From Micromonospora sp. CB01531 (GTDB lineage: Bacteria; Actinomycetota; Actinomycetes; Mycobacteriales; Micromonosporaceae), in NCBI RefSeq assembly GCF_001905095.1, contig NZ_LWLS01000072.1, positions 186,001 through 250,000 on the forward strand: a stretch of 64,000 bases of DNA, in the 5' to 3' direction. Below the pieces are notes generated by a model that was not told where the DNA came from, made no database searches, and saw only the letters and a program-made list of their open reading frames with translations. The translations under genes were made by a program, and so were the position numbers. This document shows, piece after piece, positions 59,933 through 64,000 of this stretch. Positions within the stretch are counted from its first letter, which is position 1. Each line of letters opens with the position of its first letter.

Positions 59933-60703
59933 TCAGTTGGGTTGGTCGAGGATGGCGCTGAACCGCTCCTCGGCGAGGTCGAGCTGGGCGAAGATGTGCC
60001 GCTTGACCGGCGCGGACAGCGGCGTGTCCGGCCGGGCGATGAGGTCCCGGTACACCGGCACCAGGGGCCGGTACTTGGCGGCCGACCGGGCCACCTTCGG
60101 ACCCACCGTGTGGATCACGCCCACCCCGTTGTCGGTGAAGTCCGACACCTTGATCACCCGGGCCCAGGGTTCCCGGTCCAGGCTGGCTGCGACGTGTTCC
60201 CGGTACTGGACGTGCCGGTCGCGCCCCGGGTCGTACGCCGGGTTGGTGACCGCGCCGACCAGCCGGGCGACCCGCGGGCCGAACCGTTCGGCGAGCGTGG
60301 CCAGCGCCGCCGCCGTCGCGTCGCCCCCGACGGCTCCAGGTCGCTGCGCGGTGTCGGACGCGCCGAGCGGGAGTTGTCGCGGGTCCAGGCTCGCCAGCTC
60401 CGCCGGGTGGTCCTCGACCGCGTCGTGCAGCAGGCCCGCGACGATCACGTCCACGTCGCGGACCTGGTAGTGGTGCATCATCCGGATCGCCACCCGCAGC
60501 AGGTGGTTGAGGTACGGCTCGCGAACCCGCCGGTCGTCGCGGTGCAGCTCGGCGGCGAGGTCGAGGGCCTCGGTCAGCCGCGCCCGCGCGGCGTCGTCGA
60601 ACGCGCGGATCTCCAGCCGGAACCGCGCCAGCAGGCCCGGCTCGCCGTGGATCTCGGTGATCGCGTGCATCGGCATGGTGGCCAGGTACGCGGGGAACTC
60701 CAT
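59933..60703 (-). CDS. HD-domain protein resembling (p)ppGpp hydrolases
   Basis: A 256-residue metal-dependent phosphohydrolase. NHLLRVAI (first His), GLLHDAVEDH (His-Asp and Glu-Asp) and VIKVSDFTDNG (final Asp) follow the order seen in the hydrolase half of RelA/SpoT and in small alarmone hydrolases. There is no synthetase domain. The alarmone substrate is inferred. ATG 60703 is chosen; a downstream ATG at 60676 is possible. Divergent from the DedA gene. Confidence 0.72.
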   Translation of the reverse strand: MEFPAYLATMPMHAITEIHGEPGLLARFRLEIRAFDDAARARLTEALDLAAELHRDDRRVREPYLNHLLRVAIRMMHHYQVRDVDVIVAGLLHDAVEDHPAELASLDPRQLPLGASDTAQRPGAVGGDATAAALATLAERFGPRVARLVGAVTNPAYDPGRDRHVQYREHVAASLDREPWARVIKVSDFTDNGVGVIHTVGPKVARSAAKYRPLVPVYRDLIARPDTPLSAPVKRHIFAQLDLAEERFSAILDQPN

Positions 60704-60827
60704 GGTCCACTTATAACTGATCTTCGCTGCCACCGGGGTCGCGCCGTCGGCCACCCGACGTCCCGCACTCGCCGCCGGAACGCTGGTTGACTGTGCGTAC
60801 GGCCGGGGTGGCAGCGACAATCGGCGG

Positions 60828-61472
60828 ATGGACCGGCTGCTGAACCTGCTGGTGGCGCTGCCGCCCGCCCTGGTTCTGGCGCTGGTCTTCCTGCTGCCGG
60901 CGCTGGAGGCGTCGACCTTCCTCGGGCTGCTCGTGCCGGGGGAGATCGCGGTCCTGGTCGGTGGGGTGCTCGCCCACGAGAGGCGGCTGCCGCTCTGGGC
61001 GGTGATTGTGGCCGCGATCGCCGGGGCGGCCCTCGGCGATCAGGTCGGCTACCTGGTCGGCCGCCGCTACGGCCGGCGGCTGCTGGACCGGGTGCCCCGC
61101 CGGTTCGTCCGCTCCGGCGAGCTGCAACAGGCGCTGGACCTGTTACGCCGCCGGGGTGCCCTGGCGGTGGTGCTGGGCCGGTGGGCGGCGGCGCTGCGCG
61201 CGCTGGTGCCGGGACTGGCCGGGACGAGCCACATGCCGCGCCGGACGTTCACCGTGGCGAACATCGCCGGCGGGGCCCTCTGGTCGGCGACCGTGGCCGT
61301 GCTCGGCTACCTGGCCGGGGCGTCGTACCGGCTGCTGGAGCGGCGGCTCGGCTGGGGCGGCGAGGTGGTGCTGGCCGTGGTGGTGCTGCTGGTGCTGGTC
61401 CGGGTGGTCCGGTCCCGCCGGGCCGCCCGCCGCGCCCGGCAGGAGTCTTCGCCGGACACCCACGCCGGTTGA
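60828..61472 (+). CDS. DedA-family membrane protein
   Basis: A 214-residue protein with the DedA/SNARE-associated fold. FLLPALEASTFLGLLVPGEI is the N-terminal re-entrant loop, GAALGDQVGYLVGRRYGRR the conserved GDxxxYxxGRxxG motif, and VVLGRWAAALRALVPGLAG the second loop. Family members support lipid carrier recycling (undecaprenyl phosphate or phosphatidylethanolamine flipping) and envelope homeostasis. The basic C-terminus faces the cytosol. Confidence 0.92.
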   Translation: MDRLLNLLVALPPALVLALVFLLPALEASTFLGLLVPGEIAVLVGGVLAHERRLPLWAVIVAAIAGAALGDQVGYLVGRRYGRRLLDRVPRRFVRSGELQQALDLLRRRGALAVVLGRWAAALRALVPGLAGTSHMPRRTFTVANIAGGALWSATVAVLGYLAGASYRLLERRLGWGGEVVLAVVVLLVLVRVVRSRRAARRARQESSPDTHAG

Positions 61473-61542
61473 TCAAGAAGTTGGCGTCGAACTCCCGGCC
61501 CTGGCTGACGCGAGCTCCTTGGCCAGCAAGGCTGTCCGCCGG

Positions 61543-62550
61543 TCAGGTTGGGGCGGGGCCGAGGCTGTCGCGGCGGACCAGCTCGGCGGGGAGGGTCTCG
61601 ATCCGGTCCCCGTCGGCGTCCGGGTCCAGGGCCAGGGTCATCGCCCGGGCGCCCAGCTCGGCCAGCGGCAGCCGAACCGTGGTCAGGGTGGGTGTCACGT
61701 CGGCGGCGATCGGCATGTCGTCGAAACCGACCACGGAGACCTCGTCCGGCACGCGTACGCCGCGATCCCGGAGCACGGACAGGGCGCCGACCGCCATCGA
61801 GTCGTTCAGCGCCACGACCGCGGTCAGCTCCGGTACGGCGTCCAGCAGCTCCGCCGTGGCCCGCGCCCCGGCGTCGCGGGTGAAGTCGGCGTACCGGATC
61901 CGCTTGGTGGGGAGCGCCTCGTCGAGGCCGGCGGCCAGGCCGGCGAGCCGGTCGGTGGTGGTGGTCAACTGGTCCGGGCCGGCGATCACACCGACCACCC
62001 GGTGGCCGAGCCGGCGCAGTTCCGCCCCGACCAGGCGGGCGCCCTCCTCGTTGGCCGGCAGCACGGCGTCCCCCCGGTGCCGGTGCCGGCCGACCAGCGC
62101 CACCCGCCCGCCGGTGGCCACGTACGCGGTGAGCCGCTCGTCGAGCAGCGCGTTGACGCCCTCGTCGTGGTAGCCCGACCCGGCCAGCACGATCGCGGCC
62201 ACCTGCTGGGCACGGAGCAGGTCGACGTACTCCAGCTCGCGTTCCGGGTCGCGGTAGCTGTTGCAGATGATGACCAGCCGGCCCTGCTCGGTGGCGACCC
62301 GCTGCAGCCCCCGGGTCACCTCGGCGAAGTACGGGTCGGAGACGTCGTGCACCACCACGCCGACCACGCTGCGCTGCGGCCGGGCCAGCAGCTGGGCGTG
62401 CGCGTTCGGGACGTACCGCAGCTCGGCGACGGCCCTGAGCACCCGCTCGCGCAGATCGTCCGCGACCGGCTTGCTGCTGCGGTTGATCACCCGCGACGCG
62501 GTCGCGGGGGAGACGCCCGCCCGGCGGGCGACGTCGGCCAGCGTCGCCAT
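61543..62550 (-). CDS. LacI-family transcriptional regulator
   Basis: A 335-residue repressor. The N-terminal helix-turn-helix and hinge (ATLADVARRAGVSPATASRV, then AELRYVPNAHAQLLARPQ) are canonical. The periplasmic-binding-like domain follows (VVGVVVHDVSDPYFAEV, VVALNDSMAVGALSVLRDRG, VSVVGFDD). The effector is probably a sugar. No sugar transporter or hydrolase is next to it. The operator-like palindrome at 58710 is a candidate site, unproven. Stop codons of this gene and dedA face each other 70 bases apart. Confidence 0.92.
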   Translation of the reverse strand: MATLADVARRAGVSPATASRVINRSSKPVADDLRERVLRAVAELRYVPNAHAQLLARPQRSVVGVVVHDVSDPYFAEVTRGLQRVATEQGRLVIICNSYRDPERELEYVDLLRAQQVAAIVLAGSGYHDEGVNALLDERLTAYVATGGRVALVGRHRHRGDAVLPANEEGARLVGAELRRLGHRVVGVIAGPDQLTTTTDRLAGLAAGLDEALPTKRIRYADFTRDAGARATAELLDAVPELTAVVALNDSMAVGALSVLRDRGVRVPDEVSVVGFDDMPIAADVTPTLTTVRLPLAELGARAMTLALDPDADGDRIETLPAELVRRDSLGPAPT

Positions 62551-62645
62551 ACCACCCCTTTTCCTACCCGGTCGAGAGGTTACCGCAGGATGGTCGGGAA
62601 AGCCCTTGCCTGATCGGCGGACGCCGACCTCCCCCCAACCCCGCG

Positions 62646-63416
62646 TCATCGGGACGGGACGGCGGGTCGGGAGGTGGTGGCGGTGGTCCGCACCGCCTTG
62701 ACGATGGCGGGGATGGAGCCGACCAGCAGGACCAGCGCCCAGACCGCCGCCACCACGGCGAAGACCAGCGCGCCGAGGTCGTCGGTGATGCTGACCAGGA
62801 TCCCCGGCACCAGCCGGTGCAGGAACACCAGCACCACCGTGCAGACCAACGTGGTCAGTGCCAGCAGCACCAGGCCCTTGTTCTGCAGGAAGCGCGGTTG
62901 GGCGAGCAGCAGCAGGCCGGCCCAGACCAGTTTGAGCAGCAGCACCAGGCCGAGCAGCACGGCCGCGTCGCCCACCGGGAAGAACCCCCACACCGCCAGG
63001 TACGCCAGCGTGCCGAACGGCGCCGCCAGGAACAGCGACACCATCACGGTCAGCTCGACGAAGGCCACGATCAGCAGGACCACCGAGACGATCAGCAGGA
63101 CGATCCCGAAGATCAGGGTGGCCACCCCCTGCAGCCGGCCCTGGATCCGGTCCGGCACCACCAGGCTCAGGCTGAACAGCCCGGTGGTCCAGAGCGCCAC
63201 CACGTCGATCAGCGCCAGGTAGCCGGTGCCCCGGCCGGCGGGCTCGGTGACCGTCCCGACGTCGCCGAGGTCCACGCCCAACTGCCCGGCGCTGTCCCGC
63301 AGCGCGCCGCCCGCGTCCCCGCCGCCGGCGAGCAGCGCCGCCCCCAGCTCCAGCCCCACCACCAGCGCCACCGCGAGCAGCGCCAGCAGCAGGAACGGTT
63401 TGCGCAGCTCACCCAT
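62646..63416 (-). CDS. Polytopic membrane protein of unknown function
   Basis: A 256-residue protein with about six hydrophobic segments: one N-terminal (LLLALLAVALVVGLELGAAL), then an outside loop, then five more between about 70 and 245 (IFGIVLLIVSVVLLIVAFVE, LLGLVLLLKLVWAGLLLLA and others). No signature I recognise. It lies 42 bases downstream of a small anchored protein in the same direction, so they probably form an operon that continues off the right edge. Confidence 0.7.
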   Translation of the reverse strand: MGELRKPFLLLALLAVALVVGLELGAALLAGGGDAGGALRDSAGQLGVDLGDVGTVTEPAGRGTGYLALIDVVALWTTGLFSLSLVVPDRIQGRLQGVATLIFGIVLLIVSVVLLIVAFVELTVMVSLFLAAPFGTLAYLAVWGFFPVGDAAVLLGLVLLLKLVWAGLLLLAQPRFLQNKGLVLLALTTLVCTVVLVFLHRLVPGILVSITDDLGALVFAVVAAVWALVLLVGSIPAIVKAVRTTATTSRPAVPSR

Positions 63417-63458
63417 GACGTGCCTCCCTCCCTGGCGCGACCCCGGCCGTCCGTCCGA

Positions 63459-63935
63459 TCAGGACCTGGCGACGGTGACCGTGCATCCGCCACCTCCCGG
63501 GCAGCTCAGGGCGACCTCGGTAGCCCGGTCGACGGCCACCTTCGCCACCGCCGTGCCGTCGTCACCCGGGCTCACCTCGTCGCGGACGGTGACCTCGGCG
63601 TCCCCCGGCGCGGGCGCCGACACCTCGAACGACGCCGGGCTGCGCAGCACCAGGGTGCGCAGGCCGCCCGGGTCGGCGACCCGCAGCAGGCAGCCGGTGC
63701 GGAAGGTGACCACCGCGCCGTCGGGGGACGTGGTCGGCGGCGCGGCGGGCGGCGCGCAGGCGACGGTGACCGTGGCCGGGTCGACTGTGGCGGTGCCGCC
63801 GCCCAGCCCGCTCAGCCAGCCCGGCCGGGCGGCCGGGTCCCCCCGGTCGTGCCGGCCCCCGCCGACCGCGATCAGGTAGAGCGCCACCAGCAGCCCGGCC
63901 AGCGCCGCCAGCAGCACCTTCTGCCGCCCCCTCAT
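63459..63935 (-). CDS. Membrane-anchored extracytoplasmic protein of unknown function
   Basis: A 158-residue protein with one N-terminal anchor (VLLAALAGLLVALYLIAVGG) and a beta-rich, acidic outside domain containing four Cys (VACAPP, RTGCLL, LSCPGGGGC). No family recognised. Its ATG overlaps the stop codon of an upstream gene (ATGA). Confidence 0.65.
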   Translation of the reverse strand: MRGRQKVLLAALAGLLVALYLIAVGGGRHDRGDPAARPGWLSGLGGGTATVDPATVTVACAPPAAPPTTSPDGAVVTFRTGCLLRVADPGGLRTLVLRSPASFEVSAPAPGDAEVTVRDEVSPGDDGTAVAKVAVDRATEVALSCPGGGGCTVTVARS

Positions 63936-64000
63936 GGCCGATCTCCGCTTCGCTCCGACCCGCCCTGAGGGGCGCTCCGTCGGATGATTTGCTCGCTCAT
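63932..64000 (-). CDS. C-terminal end of a gene running off the right edge
   Basis: The last 22 codons (MSEQIIRRSAPQGGSERSGD, then RP and TGA) of a frame that overlaps the next gene by ATGA. An ATG sits exactly at the window edge, so this could be either a gene tail or a very short gene. No function can be given. Confidence 0.4.
   Translation of the reverse strand: MSEQIIRRSAPQGGSERSGDRP

Overview
The window is very GC-rich with strong G/C third-position bias, many GTG/TTG starts, TANNNT-type -10 boxes close to start codons, ATGA/GTGA overlaps, a SAM-IV riboswitch and an actinobacterial leader peptide. This fits a filamentous actinobacterium, most likely Micromonosporaceae (Micromonospora-like). 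The genus is inference from gene content and composition. I see no rRNA, tRNA, CRISPR array, intact insertion sequence or integrase.

Layout. (1) 1-7.5 kb is a regulatory and redox patch: an AraC gene cut by the window edge, a MerR regulator, a FAD monooxygenase, a decayed SDR, a second AraC paralogue, an orphan dTDP-glucose 4,6-dehydratase, a DHFR-like reductase and an ECF sigma factor with a SnoaL-like tail. (2) 7.8-15.1 kb looks like an exopolysaccharide locus: a multi-spanning glycosyltransferase, a BcsA-like processive GT2 and three tandem GH26-type hydrolases. The spacers between the hydrolases still carry copies of the GT2 3' end. (3) 15.3-19.9 kb is a translationally coupled aromatic-polyketide tailoring cassette (ABM-ABM-FAD monooxygenase fusion, ABM protein, P450, double TcmI cyclase) with no PKS in view. 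(4) 20-24.5 kb holds housekeeping and metal genes (DUF1622, LigB dioxygenase, CopB-type ATPase, GNAT).

(5) 24.8-33.3 kb is the most intriguing block. A sulfatase-fold membrane protein and a CDP-alcohol phosphatidyltransferase diverge from a seven-gene run: BchC-like dehydrogenase, a PTPS-fold protein lacking family catalytic residues, GT4, methyltransferase, LPG-synthase-type flippase, GTP cyclohydrolase II and a RibD-type reductase. I infer a pathway that diverts a GTP-derived pyrimidine or pterin into a glycosylated, possibly lipid- or envelope-linked product. (6) 33.4-36.2 kb is a polar amino-acid ABC importer preceded by a SAM-IV riboswitch and a conserved leader peptide, which points to methionine/cystine uptake. 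(7) 36.3-48.5 kb mixes envelope and general genes: UGM-like flavoenzyme, PIG-V-like mannosyltransferase, GNAT, Phd-like protein, Pgi, ABC exporter, aldo/keto reductase behind a MerR-type promoter, KptA, NUDIX, peptidoglycan amidase and GH25 lysozyme.

(8) 48.6-54.2 kb has a YCII/ECF42 pair, a membrane NACHT NTPase and a VOC protein. (9) 54.2-58.6 kb looks accessory: a repeat-tailed protein, a DivIVA-like protein, a small WLTGY protein, a short GntR regulator, an HNH endonuclease flanked by the remnant of a second GntR gene, and a membrane Mrr-type nuclease. (10) 58.8-64 kb has a secreted guanyl-specific RNase with its barstar inhibitor, an HD/alarmone-hydrolase-like protein, a DedA protein, a LacI regulator and membrane proteins running off the right edge.
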